Positions 1-8,730 of a stretch of DNA of 53,895 nt are shown piece by piece. Positions within the stretch are counted from its first letter, which is position 1. Every line of letters starts with the position of its first letter. The DNA is taken from assembly GCA_018222835.1 (NCBI GenBank), contig JAAEZN010000010.1, forward strand, positions 1 through 53,895, given 5' to 3'. Below the pieces are notes generated by a model. The model was not told the DNA's origin, did no database searches, and was given only the letters and a program-made list of their open reading frames with translations. The position numbers and the translations under genes are program-made. The stretch comes from Algicola sp. Its GTDB lineage: Bacteria; Bacteroidota; Bacteroidia; Flavobacteriales; Flavobacteriaceae.

Positions 1-158
1 GTGTAGGCCCAGTGGATATGTTTATGAGTCCGAGTGTGAGTGTGGGAGTGGTAACCGGGGCTTTGACCATATTAATGGTCTCGGGGCTTTTGGCAGGTTT
101 TATTCCTGCTCAGAGTGCCATAAGGGTAAGGCCCATTGAAGCATTGCGAACAGAATAA
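1..158 (+). CDS. ABC transporter permease, MacB/FtsX type (3' end only)
   Basis: Only the last 51 residues are in the window; the first complete codon is at base 3 and the stop is TAA at 156-158. The visible part is one hydrophobic segment (VVTGALTILMVSGLLAGF) followed by IPAQSAIRVRPIEALRTE. This matches the last membrane helix and conserved tail (P-A-x-x-A-x-x-x-P-I-x-A-L-R) of FtsX-like permeases, and the two full permeases at 2094 and 3326 end in the same way. It lies 32 bases before an adaptor gene, so it is probably the first permease of the efflux cluster. The rest lies outside the window. Confidence 0.85.
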   Translation, partial: VGPVDMFMSPSVSVGVVTGALTILMVSGLLAGFIPAQSAIRVRPIEALRTE

Positions 159-190
159 AATATAAAAATCAATCAATAACATACATCAAA

Positions 191-1291
191 ATGAAAAAAT
201 CGGTAACCATTGTCATCTTGTTGCTCATCGTAGTTGTATTCGGTGGCTCCATGTACTACTTGTACCAGAAAAATGCCGAGGACCCGGTAGTGTATCAGAC
301 GGAAACCCCATCCATGCAGACCATCGTAAAAAAGGCAGTGGCCACAGGGAGTATTCTTCCTTTGGAAGAAGTATTGATTAAACCCAATATTTCTGGTGTG
401 ATAGAGGAAATATATATTGAAGGCGGAGATTATGTAAAATCTGGAGATCTTCTGGCCAAAATTAAGGTAGTGCCCAATCTCTCGGCATTGAACGATGCCC
501 GAAACGCCATTGATGAAGCCAAGATCAATTTGGATGATCAAAAACGTAATTACGAACGTCAATCCACATTATTTGGCAAAGGGGTAATCTCCAAAACGGA
601 TTTGGAAAGAGCGCAGGTTTCCTACGATCAGGCCAAACAAGCCTACGCGGCCGCCAATAAAAGGTACGATATTGTTAAAACAGGTACCACAAGTGGACTG
701 AGCAGCTCGGCAAATACCATGATCCGGGCCACAGTGAGCGGAATGGTTTTAGAGGTTCCCGTGGAAGTGGGCAATCAGGTGATTGAAAGTAATACCTTTA
801 ACGAGGGGACTACCATTGCAGCTATTGCAGATGTCGATAAAATGATATTTGAAGGAAAAGTGGACGAATCCGAGGTCGGAAAAATCAAAGAGAACCTACC
901 TTTGGAAATCACCGTAGGAGCTATTGAAAACAAGGTTTTTGATGCTGTTTTGGATTATATAGCACCTAAAGGGAAAGAAGAGAACGGAGCCATCCAGTTT
1001 GAGATTAAAGGAACACTAAAAAAGAGCGACACCGTATTTATACGAGCGGGCCTAAGTGCCAATGCTTCCATTATTTTGGCCAAGGCCGATAGCGTATTGG
1101 CATTAAAAGAAGCCTTGGTGCAGTTTGATGGTGATACTAAAAAACCATTTGTAGAGGTAGAGACCGCCAATCAGCAGTTTGAAAGAAAAGATGTTGAGCT
1201 TGGCGTTAGTGATGGCATTTTTGTGGAGGTAAAGTCAGGTGTAACGAATACCGATAAGGTAAAAGTATGGAACGCTCTGGCCGAGGAATAA
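191..1291 (+). CDS. Efflux periplasmic adaptor subunit (HlyD/MacA family), copy 1
   Basis: A 366-residue membrane-fusion protein expected to link an inner-membrane ABC transporter to a TolC-type outer-membrane channel. An N-terminal membrane anchor spans about residues 5-24. A biotinyl-lipoyl half-motif follows (ISGVIEEIYIEGGDYVKSGD, about 67-86), then an alpha-helical hairpin at roughly 100-160, the second lipoyl half (RATVSGMVLEVPVEVGNQV, about 180-198) and beta-barrel and membrane-proximal domains. It is clearly paralogous to the adaptor at 4622, sharing motifs such as KIKVVPN, LFGKGVIS or LFDRGVIS, and the TIADVDKMIFEG region. It sits between a permease end and the ATPase gene. Export substrate is unknown. 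Confidence 0.93.
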   Translation: MKKSVTIVILLLIVVVFGGSMYYLYQKNAEDPVVYQTETPSMQTIVKKAVATGSILPLEEVLIKPNISGVIEEIYIEGGDYVKSGDLLAKIKVVPNLSALNDARNAIDEAKINLDDQKRNYERQSTLFGKGVISKTDLERAQVSYDQAKQAYAAANKRYDIVKTGTTSGLSSSANTMIRATVSGMVLEVPVEVGNQVIESNTFNEGTTIAAIADVDKMIFEGKVDESEVGKIKENLPLEITVGAIENKVFDAVLDYIAPKGKEENGAIQFEIKGTLKKSDTVFIRAGLSANASIILAKADSVLALKEALVQFDGDTKKPFVEVETANQQFERKDVELGVSDGIFVEVKSGVTNTDKVKVWNALAEE

Positions 1292-1399
1292 TGCACAGAA
1301 ACTACCATAATCAAAAAAAAACAAAAAATCTTGTAACATTTTAACAACATATCTGTCTTACATACAGAGGTAAAAGTAAGATAGCTAACATCACCAATC

Positions 1400-2101
1400 A
1401 TGATAGAAATCAAAGATCTTCATAAGTCCTATAAAATGGGGAGTAACTCCCTTCATGTTTTAAAAGGGATAAATTTTAAAGTAGAAGAAGGGGAGCTAGT
1501 GGCCATTATGGGGTCTTCGGGGTCGGGAAAATCAACCTTGTTGAACATTTTAGGGATGTTGGACGGCGCCGATACCGGCGAGTACACCTTGGATGGTGTG
1601 CCGATCAAAAACCTGAGCGAGACCAAAGCGGCCCAATATAGAAACAAGTTTTTGGGCTTTATCTTCCAGTCATTTAACCTGATCAATTATAAAAGCGCTT
1701 TGGAGAATGTCGCTCTTCCGTTGTATTACCAAAAAGTACCCAGAAAAGAGCGTCAAGAAAAGGCTATGAAATATTTGGAGCGTGTAGGTCTTAAGCCATG
1801 GGCAGGACACTTGCCCAGCGAGCTTTCCGGTGGACAAAAACAAAGGGTGGCCATTGCACGTGCCATGGCGGCAGAGCCAAAAGTGTTATTGGCAGATGAG
1901 CCGACCGGAGCTTTGGATAGTAAAACCTCTTACGAAGTAATGGACCTTATCCAAAAAATCAACGATGATGGGAATACCATTTTGGTCGTGACCCACGAGG
2001 AGGATATTGCACATATGTGCAAACGTATAGTGCACCTAAAAGATGGTGTTATCGTAGAAGATAAAAAAATCGAACAAGTAAGAGCAGAGCAATATGTTTG
2101 A
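1400..2101 (+). CDS. ABC transporter ATP-binding protein (MacB/LolD type)
   Basis: A 233-residue cytoplasmic ATPase that powers the adjacent permeases. All ABC motifs are intact: Walker A GSSGSGKST (38-46), Q-loop at Q90, signature LSGGQ (142-146), Walker B VLLADE (162-167) and H-loop H199. The length and the LADEPTGALDSKT stretch are typical of the MacB/LolD/FtsE clade, which works with FtsX-like permeases rather than classical six-helix exporters. Its last eight bases overlap the start of the permease gene at 2094, which suggests translational coupling. It follows a 108-base gap after the first adaptor. Confidence 0.95.
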   Translation: MIEIKDLHKSYKMGSNSLHVLKGINFKVEEGELVAIMGSSGSGKSTLLNILGMLDGADTGEYTLDGVPIKNLSETKAAQYRNKFLGFIFQSFNLINYKSALENVALPLYYQKVPRKERQEKAMKYLERVGLKPWAGHLPSELSGGQKQRVAIARAMAAEPKVLLADEPTGALDSKTSYEVMDLIQKINDDGNTILVVTHEEDIAHMCKRIVHLKDGVIVEDKKIEQVRAEQYV

Positions 2102-3323
2102 TCGGGATATTTGGCAGGAAATATTCAATACGCTGAAAACCAATAAACTGAGGACCTTTTTAACAGGTTTTTCTGTGGGGTGGGCCATTTTTATCTTGGT
2201 GATGCTCTTGGCTTCGGTAAACGGAATGCAAAATGGTTTCGTGGGTTCTTTTAACGACGATGCCACCAATTCTATTTTTGTTCGTCCGGGAACAACCTCC
2301 AAAGCTTATGGTGGTTTCGAGGCTGGTAGGCGTATCCAATTAAAAAACGATGACTTGGAGTACATCAAGAAGAGCTTTCCGGAAGATATTGAATATATCA
2401 GTGCTCGGTATTATGCCAATGCTACGGCAAGGTATAAAAGTGAAACGGGATCATATTCTGTCCAAGCAACGCATCCAGATCATCAAATTATTGAAAAAAC
2501 AGTGATCATATCCGGTAGATATGTTAATGAAGCCGACGTTGTAAATAAGGCCAAAGTGGCCGTAATAGGTAGAAAAGTGGCCGAAGACCTTTTCAATAAG
2601 GAGGACCCCTTGGGGAAATTCGTAGAGTTTAATGGTTTGCCGTTCCGGGTAATCGGGGTTTTTACGGATGATGGAGATGACAATGCCGAAAGAAGGGTTT
2701 ACGCGCCAGTAAGTACTTACCAAAGAATTTATGGTAACACGAACAATATTAACATGATTGCACTTACCTATAATCCAACATACGATCTGTCCAAGGCATT
2801 GGAGTTTTCAGGAAGGCTCGAAGATCTTATGAAAAGACGACATAAAATTGATCCAGATGACCAAGCCGGGCTATATGTGTGGAACTATGCCGAAGCGTTT
2901 GATGACATAAGCAGCTTTACCGCCGTATTAAAAGGAATAGGTATAGGCGTTGGATTTTTAATTCTTATTGCAGGGATTGTTGGTATCGGGAACATTATGG
3001 TGTTTACGATCAAAGAGCGAACCAAGGAAATAGGCGTTCGCAAAGCCCTTGGGGCAAGACCACGCCAAATAGTAAATCTGGTATTGTTGGAGTCGGTTTT
3101 TATTACGACCATATCCGGTTTTGTTGGGCTCTTGTTTGCTTGGATAATTTTGGCCGCTATAGGTCCAACAATAGAAACTCCGGCATTTAGTAACCCCTCG
3201 GTAGAACTTTCTACGGTGGTTACGGCCACCATTATTTTGATTATAGCAGGTGTATTGGCAGGTTTGTTGCCCGCCATGAAAGCTGCAAATGTTAAACCCA
3301 TTGTTGCACTAAGTGATAAATAG
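2094..3323 (+). CDS. ABC transporter permease, MacB type
   Basis: A 409-residue permease with the MacB plan: an N-terminal helix at about 20-43 (GFSVGWAIFILVMLLASVNG), a large periplasmic domain (about 45-270), then three C-terminal helices of the FtsX domain containing FTIKERTKEIGVRKALGARP, and the tail VKPIVALSDK. Together with the ATPase it should form a mechanotransmission-type exporter that passes substrate through the adaptor and TolC. It is a clear paralogue of the next gene: both begin with FDRD(I/L)W.EIF.TL and share the NGM.NGF motif. Two bases separate it from that gene. Confidence 0.94.
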   Translation: MFDRDIWQEIFNTLKTNKLRTFLTGFSVGWAIFILVMLLASVNGMQNGFVGSFNDDATNSIFVRPGTTSKAYGGFEAGRRIQLKNDDLEYIKKSFPEDIEYISARYYANATARYKSETGSYSVQATHPDHQIIEKTVIISGRYVNEADVVNKAKVAVIGRKVAEDLFNKEDPLGKFVEFNGLPFRVIGVFTDDGDDNAERRVYAPVSTYQRIYGNTNNINMIALTYNPTYDLSKALEFSGRLEDLMKRRHKIDPDDQAGLYVWNYAEAFDDISSFTAVLKGIGIGVGFLILIAGIVGIGNIMVFTIKERTKEIGVRKALGARPRQIVNLVLLESVFITTISGFVGLLFAWIILAAIGPTIETPAFSNPSVELSTVVTATIILIIAGVLAGLLPAMKAANVKPIVALSDK

Positions 3324-3325
3324 TT

Positions 3326-4582
3326 ATGTGGTTATTTGATAGGGATTTATGGATTGAAATTTTTCATACACTGGGCAAGAACATGTTCAGGACCTTCCTC
3401 ACCATGCTAGGCGTTATTTTCGCTATGCTCATTTTGGTGCTTTTGCTGGGGTCGGCCAATGGTATGAGCAACGGCTTTAACAAACTATTTGCTGGAACAG
3501 CATCGAACAGCTTGTTCGTGTGGGGGCAATCAACGTCCGAACCATATAAAGGCTTTGAGCGCGGACGTAGAATCCGATATAAAATCGAAGATGCGGACAT
3601 CCTTAAAAAACAGATTCCGGAGATTGAAGTATTGGCTCCACGTATAGAACTGGGCAACCATAGGGGTATTGTTACTGTTTACCGTAACGGACAGACCAGT
3701 GGTTCCGCTGTGTACGGTGATTATCCAGAAATAGACAACATCACCAAAAAGAAATTGGTGGAAGGACGGTTTTTGAACCAAACCGATATAGATGGCTCAA
3801 AAAAAGTATGTGTTATCGGAGAGGAAACATATAAACTCTTATTTGATAAAGGAGAAAATGCTATAGGACAGGACATACGTATCAACGGAATATATTTCTC
3901 TGTTGTGGGTATATATAAACCTAACAACAATATCAATATTGATGGAGAGAACGCTGTATTTATTCCTTTCACCACCTTTCAAAAAGCCTTTAACTCCGGA
4001 GATCGCATGGGATGGATGGCCATTGCCGTTGAAGAGAATACGCCTGTCCCATTCGTGGAAAGACAGATCAAGAGCATTTTAAAGGCGAAGTACGATATAC
4101 ATCCGGATGACGAACGAGCCATAGGCAGTTTCGATATGTCTGAGATTTTCAATAATATTTCTGGATTTACCATGGTTCTTAAGATATTTTCTTTGTTTGT
4201 TGGCGGTTTTACTCTTTTAGCAGGTGTCATCGCCATCAGTAATATCCTTTTGATTACGGTAAAAGAGCGTACCCAAGAAATTGGGGTGCGTAGGGCACTT
4301 GGGGCAACCCCAAAAATAGTGATGAGACAAATAATGGTCGAGTCTATAACGCTAACAGCATTTGCCGGTATGATTGGATTTGCGATAGCTGTTGCAGTTT
4401 TAGCGGCTTTGAACGCCATGTTTGGCAGCGGGGATGATTTCCCGTTCGTAAAGCCAATGATCAGTGTACCACAATTTGTTTTATCGTTTTTCTTAATGGT
4501 TTTTTTTAGCATGCTTATCGGATTAATACCTGCGGTCAAAGCTGTAAACATAAAACCAATAGATGCATTAAGGGAAGAATAA
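3326..4582 (+). CDS. ABC transporter permease, MacB type (second in tandem)
   Basis: A 418-residue permease with one N-terminal helix (about 20-43), a periplasmic domain, and three C-terminal helices with ITVKERTQEIGVRRALGATP. It ends VNIKPIDALREE, the usual FtsX tail. Two different full-length permeases beside one ATPase gene suggest a heterodimeric transporter, whereas MacB itself is a homodimer. Spacing to the upstream permease is two bases, and the second adaptor follows 39 bases downstream. No key motif is missing. Confidence 0.94.
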   Translation: MWLFDRDLWIEIFHTLGKNMFRTFLTMLGVIFAMLILVLLLGSANGMSNGFNKLFAGTASNSLFVWGQSTSEPYKGFERGRRIRYKIEDADILKKQIPEIEVLAPRIELGNHRGIVTVYRNGQTSGSAVYGDYPEIDNITKKKLVEGRFLNQTDIDGSKKVCVIGEETYKLLFDKGENAIGQDIRINGIYFSVVGIYKPNNNINIDGENAVFIPFTTFQKAFNSGDRMGWMAIAVEENTPVPFVERQIKSILKAKYDIHPDDERAIGSFDMSEIFNNISGFTMVLKIFSLFVGGFTLLAGVIAISNILLITVKERTQEIGVRRALGATPKIVMRQIMVESITLTAFAGMIGFAIAVAVLAALNAMFGSGDDFPFVKPMISVPQFVLSFFLMVFFSMLIGLIPAVKAVNIKPIDALREE

Positions 4583-4621
4583 TCATCAATACAATTAAAT
4601 AACGAAATCAAATAAGCAAGA

Positions 4622-5740
4622 ATGAACAAGTATGTAAAATACACATTGATAGGGGTAGTGGTCATAGGTATTTTGGCCGCTGTAGTCTACTTTTTAAAGC
4701 AGAACAGTACTCCTGTAGAGCTGTATAAAACCGAAACAGCAGAACGAAAGGATATCGTGAACAAGGTAATTGTTACCGGAAAAGTGATACCCGAAGATGA
4801 GATTAACATCAAACCTCAAATTTCGGGAATCATAGATAAGATCCTTTTGGAAGAAGGCATGCGAGTAAAGTCGGGAGACTTGATAGCGGTAATCAAAGTG
4901 GTGCCCAACGAGCAATCCTTAAACCAAGCTGCAGGTAGGGTTCGTAATGCGGAATTGGCGTTGAACAATGCCAAGTTGGAGTACGACCGTAACAAAACCT
5001 TGTTCGATAGAGGGGTAATCTCAAATCAAGATTATAATAATCTAAAGCTGACATACGAGCAGGCGAAGCAGGAGCTAAAAAATGCGCAGGCCGATTATCA
5101 GATTATCAGAAAAGGTTCTGCCGGAGGTTCTGCTAGTGCCAACACCAATATTAGGGCTACCGTTTCGGGAACCATTCTCGAAATCCCTGTAAAAGAAGGA
5201 GATCAAGTAATCCAAAGTAACAACTTTAACGATGGTACTACCGTTGCGACCATTGCAGATATGAACAAAATGATCTTTGAAGGGGAAGTGGACGAGGCCG
5301 AGGTTGGAAAACTTCATGTAGGAATGCCATTGGAAATTAGCCTTGGTGCCTTGGAAGAGCAAAAGTTCGATGCCAAACTTAAGTTTATCGCACCAAAAGG
5401 TGTGGAAGAAGAAGGAGCCGTTCAGTTCAAGATCGAAGGTGATTTGGAAGTCAAAGAAAGTGACAGCACATCTTACGTGAGAGCAGGTTATAGTGCCAAT
5501 GCCTCAATAGTTCTTGAAGAGAAGAAAGATGTACTCTCCTTAAAAGAAGCTTTGCTTCAATTCGATAAAGAAACCGAAAAACCCTACGTGGAAGTGGAAA
5601 TAGGGGAAAACGAATTCGAAAGAAGAGATCTTGAGTTAGGGGTAAGCGATGGAATAGATGTCGAGATAGTTTCAGGTATTGGAGAGAATGATAAAATTAA
5701 AGTTTGGAACAAGCTTGAAAGAAAATCCGATGAAGACTAA
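4622..5740 (+). CDS. Efflux periplasmic adaptor subunit (HlyD/MacA family), copy 2
   Basis: A 372-residue membrane-fusion protein with an N-terminal anchor at about 7-25 (IGVVVIGILAAVVYFL), split lipoyl halves (ISGIIDKILLEEGMRVKSGD and RATVSGTILEIPVKEGDQV), a helical hairpin (about 100-160) and C-terminal beta domains. It is colinear with the adaptor at 191 over its whole length, so one arose from the other by duplication. It is followed after three bases by the TolC-like gene, which makes it the likely docking partner of that channel. A highly charged C-terminal end (LERKSDED) extends past the paralogue. Confidence 0.93.
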   Translation: MNKYVKYTLIGVVVIGILAAVVYFLKQNSTPVELYKTETAERKDIVNKVIVTGKVIPEDEINIKPQISGIIDKILLEEGMRVKSGDLIAVIKVVPNEQSLNQAAGRVRNAELALNNAKLEYDRNKTLFDRGVISNQDYNNLKLTYEQAKQELKNAQADYQIIRKGSAGGSASANTNIRATVSGTILEIPVKEGDQVIQSNNFNDGTTVATIADMNKMIFEGEVDEAEVGKLHVGMPLEISLGALEEQKFDAKLKFIAPKGVEEEGAVQFKIEGDLEVKESDSTSYVRAGYSANASIVLEEKKDVLSLKEALLQFDKETEKPYVEVEIGENEFERRDLELGVSDGIDVEIVSGIGENDKIKVWNKLERKSDED

Positions 5741-5782
5741 GTCATGCTAAGCCATCTTTTAACAACCAAAATCAAAAAACGA

Positions 5783-7132
5783 ATGAAAAATAGCATCACA
5801 ATAGCACTATTGCTGTTCACCATTACTTTCTCCAGTGCCCAAGTTCGCAAGTGGACATTGCAAGAGTGTGTGGAATATGCAGTGGAGAACAATTTGACCA
5901 TAGAACAATTTGAATTGGACTTGGAGAATGCCAAGATTGATAAGTCCGATGCCTTGGGTGAGATGCTTCCGAGCTTAAACGGTTCAATGTCCGCATCGAG
6001 CAATACCGGATTTTCCATTAACCCTACAAATAACTTACCTACGAACAGCACTGCGTTCAACGTAAATGCAGGATTTAGTTCCAACGTTACACTTTTTGAT
6101 GGGTTAAGGAACATAAATAGGCTGAACAGGGCCAAAATGAATGCCATTGCCAACCAATACCGTTTGGACAATTTAAAGGATGATATCAGTTTAAATGTTG
6201 CCAACGCCTATTTGCAGGTAGTTTCCAATAAAGAACAGCTCAAAACTTTCAAGGCACAGTATGCGGTTACCGAACAGGATATGAAAAGAACCAAGGAATT
6301 GGTGGAATCCGGTGTTTTGCCCCGCGGCGATTTATTGGAGATCGAGGCGACTGCAGCCAACCAAGAGCAACAAATAATCAATGGAGAGAGTTTGGTGTTG
6401 ATCTCTCGTGTAAATCTTGCACAGTTGTTGCAGATTACCGATTACGAAAACTTTGATATTGCCGAAGAGGAGTTTGATATTCCACCCTCCGATATTTTAA
6501 AGAATTCGCCTAAGGTTATTTTTGATAAAGCGATGGGTTTTAGGAACGATATCAAGTTTTCGGAGTCCAATGTGGACTTGGCCGAGCAAGATTTAAAGAT
6601 TGCCAAGGGAGCTTATTTGCCCACCTTATCCGGATTTTTCCAATATGGGACCAGATATTCCGATGTTACCCAAATTCCAGATGGTAACGGTGTGCCGTAC
6701 ACTCCAAATCTTACCGATCAGTTATGGATTTTTGATGGTATTAGCTACGGTGCTCAATTAAATGTCCCCATTTTTAACGGTTGGAGCACTCGTAACAACG
6801 TAAAACGATCTAAGATCAGCTTGGACAAGGCAAGATTACAATTGGAGCAGGATAAATTGGATTTGGAAAATACCATTCAACAAGCTTATGTGGATGTAGG
6901 GACTTTTGAAAAAGCCTATATCGCTGCCGAAAAAACTTTAGAGGCCAGACGCTTGTCCTATGAGTACGCAAAAGAACGTTACGATGTTGGTTTAATGAAT
7001 GCTTTTGACTTTAGTCAAGCACAGTCTAGGGTAGAAAACGCCCAAGCCGATGTAATTCGTACCAAGTACGATTATATCTTCCGATTGAAAATATTGGAGT
7101 TCTACTTTGGTATACCCATTTCATTAAACTAG
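5783..7132 (+). CDS. TolC family outer-membrane efflux protein
   Basis: A 449-residue outer-membrane channel. I chose the ATG at 5783 rather than 5744 because it begins directly with a signal peptide (MKNSITIALLLFTITFSSAQ, cleavage after about residue 20). The mature start WTLQECVEYAVENN is the conserved opening of TolC-family proteins. Two OEP repeats follow, with long coiled helices (for example LDKARLQLEQDKLDLENTI) and the closing YDYIFRLKILEFYFG region. As the last gene of the cluster it would complete the envelope-spanning exporter with the adaptors and permeases upstream. The tsaB promoter-like motif overlaps its end. Confidence 0.93.
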   Translation: MKNSITIALLLFTITFSSAQVRKWTLQECVEYAVENNLTIEQFELDLENAKIDKSDALGEMLPSLNGSMSASSNTGFSINPTNNLPTNSTAFNVNAGFSSNVTLFDGLRNINRLNRAKMNAIANQYRLDNLKDDISLNVANAYLQVVSNKEQLKTFKAQYAVTEQDMKRTKELVESGVLPRGDLLEIEATAANQEQQIINGESLVLISRVNLAQLLQITDYENFDIAEEEFDIPPSDILKNSPKVIFDKAMGFRNDIKFSESNVDLAEQDLKIAKGAYLPTLSGFFQYGTRYSDVTQIPDGNGVPYTPNLTDQLWIFDGISYGAQLNVPIFNGWSTRNNVKRSKISLDKARLQLEQDKLDLENTIQQAYVDVGTFEKAYIAAEKTLEARRLSYEYAKERYDVGLMNAFDFSQAQSRVENAQADVIRTKYDYIFRLKILEFYFGIPISLN

Positions 7133-7140
7133 TATCTTTG
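7133..7140 (+). promoter_or_regulatory. Bacteroidota -7 promoter motif in front of tsaB
   Basis: TATCTTTG is a perfect match to the Bacteroidota -7 consensus TAnnTTTG. A TTTG at 7106-7109, 23 bases upstream, could serve as the -33 element. The motif overlaps the end of the TolC gene by its surroundings and ends only eight bases before the ATG at 7149, so the transcript would have a very short or no leader. Confidence 0.6.
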
Positions 7141-7148
7141 TGGCCGAT

Positions 7149-7829
7149 ATGGCCATACTACTAAATCTAGAAACTGCAACTACCAATTGCTCCGTAAGCA
7201 TTTCCAAGAATAATAAAATCTTGGTGCTTAAAGAGAACAATGCTGCGAACTATTCGCACTCGGAACAACTGCACGTATTTATAAAAGAAGCCTTGGAAGA
7301 GGCTTCTTTGTCTTTTTCGGACCTTAACGCCGTAGCAGTTAGCAAGGGCCCGGGATCCTATACCGGACTCCGAATCGGGGTATCTGCTGCGAAGGGCATC
7401 TGTTTTTCGGTGGATATACCGCTGATCTCTATTCCTACTTTACAGAGTATGGCAAACCAAGTTGACTTGAAACCCGATGAATTGGTAATTCCTGTGCTGG
7501 ATGCTAGACGTATGGAAGTATATTCTTGTGTTTTTGACAACAATAATCAAGAGATCCGGGAAACTAGGGCAGAGGTCATCAACGAGGAATCTTTTTCTGA
7601 ATTTGTTTCGGGGAGCAAAGTATATATCGTAGGCAGTGGTGCTGAAAAAATTAGGAGTGTCCTGCAACACCCCAATTTTATTTTTGATACTACCGTAATA
7701 CCTTCCTCCAAGGATATGGCTGTAATGGCATTCAAGAAATTTGAAGCCAAACAGTTCGAGGATGTAGCCTATTTTGAGCCGTATTACCTCAAGGATTTTG
7801 TTCTTCAGCAGAAAAAGAAGGAAAATTAA
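7149..7829 (+). CDS. tsaB: tRNA threonylcarbamoyladenosine biosynthesis protein TsaB
   Basis: A 226-residue ASKHA-fold protein that partners TsaD in making the t6A modification at position 37 of ANN-decoding tRNAs in the cytoplasm. The hallmark KGPGSYTGLRIG lies at 66-77, and the ATPase-fold opening ILLNLETATTNCSV at 3-16. I chose the ATG at 7149 over a GTG nine bases upstream because MAILLNLETAT aligns with the normal TsaB start and the GTG overlaps the promoter motif. It is transcribed separately from the efflux genes and converges on the MscS gene with a four-base overlap. Confidence 0.93.
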   Translation: MAILLNLETATTNCSVSISKNNKILVLKENNAANYSHSEQLHVFIKEALEEASLSFSDLNAVAVSKGPGSYTGLRIGVSAAKGICFSVDIPLISIPTLQSMANQVDLKPDELVIPVLDARRMEVYSCVFDNNNQEIRETRAEVINEESFSEFVSGSKVYIVGSGAEKIRSVLQHPNFIFDTTVIPSSKDMAVMAFKKFEAKQFEDVAYFEPYYLKDFVLQQKKKEN

Positions 7830-8653
7830 TCAGTTGCTAATTGGTGCATTACTCGTTGGGGGAACGGAATTTCGATTCCCGCTTCATCAAATCGCAGTTT
7901 TGTTTGTTCGATTACATAAAAATGTGCAGGCCAGAATACATCATTATTTGCCCAGAAACGTAAACTTAGGTCAACGGAACTATCGCCGAGATTGCCCACA
8001 TAAACCTCTGGAGCAGGTTCGGTATTAATGTTTGGGTTGTCCGCACAGATCTGTAGCAATATTTCTTTGGCCTGTTTAATGTTGGAGCCATATCCGATAC
8101 CAACATCAAACTTGTCCCTGCGCGTATCTTCCATATTATAGTTTATAACATTTCCATTGGATAGCTGTCCATTGGGGATTATGGCGATTTGGTTGCCAAA
8201 GGTGCTGAGTTTTGTATTGAAAATTGAAATTTCCTTTACTGTTCCATCCACTCCTTGGGCCGAAATAAAATCACCGACCTTAAAAGGTTTAAAGACCAGT
8301 ATAAGCACACCTCCGGCAAAATTGGCCAAAGACCCTTGTAAGGCCAATCCAATAGCAAGACCAGCGGCACCGACCAATGCGACCAAGGATGATGTTTTTA
8401 CGCCTAGCTGAGTAACTACTAATACAAATACCAACGCTTTTAAGGTAAGACTGATAAAGCTTTGTAAGAAGGACTCCAATGTTTCATCGTAATCCTTTTT
8501 CTTAAAAAACCGGCGTACCATGTTGTTGATCAACCTAATGAACCAAAGTCCGACAAAAAAGATAAGAACGGCAGTGATCAGGTTGGGCAAGATGCTAATG
8601 GACCATTCAACAGCCTGATCTACGTAATGTTGGTAATTTTCTAATTCTTTCAT
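7826..8653 (-). CDS. Small-conductance mechanosensitive channel (MscS family)
   Basis: A 275-residue inner-membrane channel that would open under membrane tension to release solutes during osmotic downshock. Three N-terminal helices lie at about 20-42, 63-82 and 88-125. The pore helix has the typical Ala/Gly-rich run ending GLALQGSLANFAGGV, followed by the MscS beta domain opening FKPFKVGDFI and the cytoplasmic vestibule. The length matches the short MscS class (E. coli MscS is 286). Its stop overlaps the end of tsaB by four bases. No terminator hairpin is visible between the two convergent genes. Confidence 0.93.
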   Translation of the reverse strand: MKELENYQHYVDQAVEWSISILPNLITAVLIFFVGLWFIRLINNMVRRFFKKKDYDETLESFLQSFISLTLKALVFVLVVTQLGVKTSSLVALVGAAGLAIGLALQGSLANFAGGVLILVFKPFKVGDFISAQGVDGTVKEISIFNTKLSTFGNQIAIIPNGQLSNGNVINYNMEDTRRDKFDVGIGYGSNIKQAKEILLQICADNPNINTEPAPEVYVGNLGDSSVDLSLRFWANNDVFWPAHFYVIEQTKLRFDEAGIEIPFPQRVMHQLATD

Positions 8654-8730
8654 AATGTTTTTTTAGTAGCGGGTAACGTAATCAATATCCAAAAGAAATA
8701 AAAGGATTGGTTTTTAAACAAATGTTAATA

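Noticed and set aside
3979..4665. Minus-strand reading frame of 228 residues opposite the second MacB permease
   Set aside because: It lies wholly opposite a permease with intact motifs, has no recognisable domain, and its composition reflects the complement of a membrane protein.
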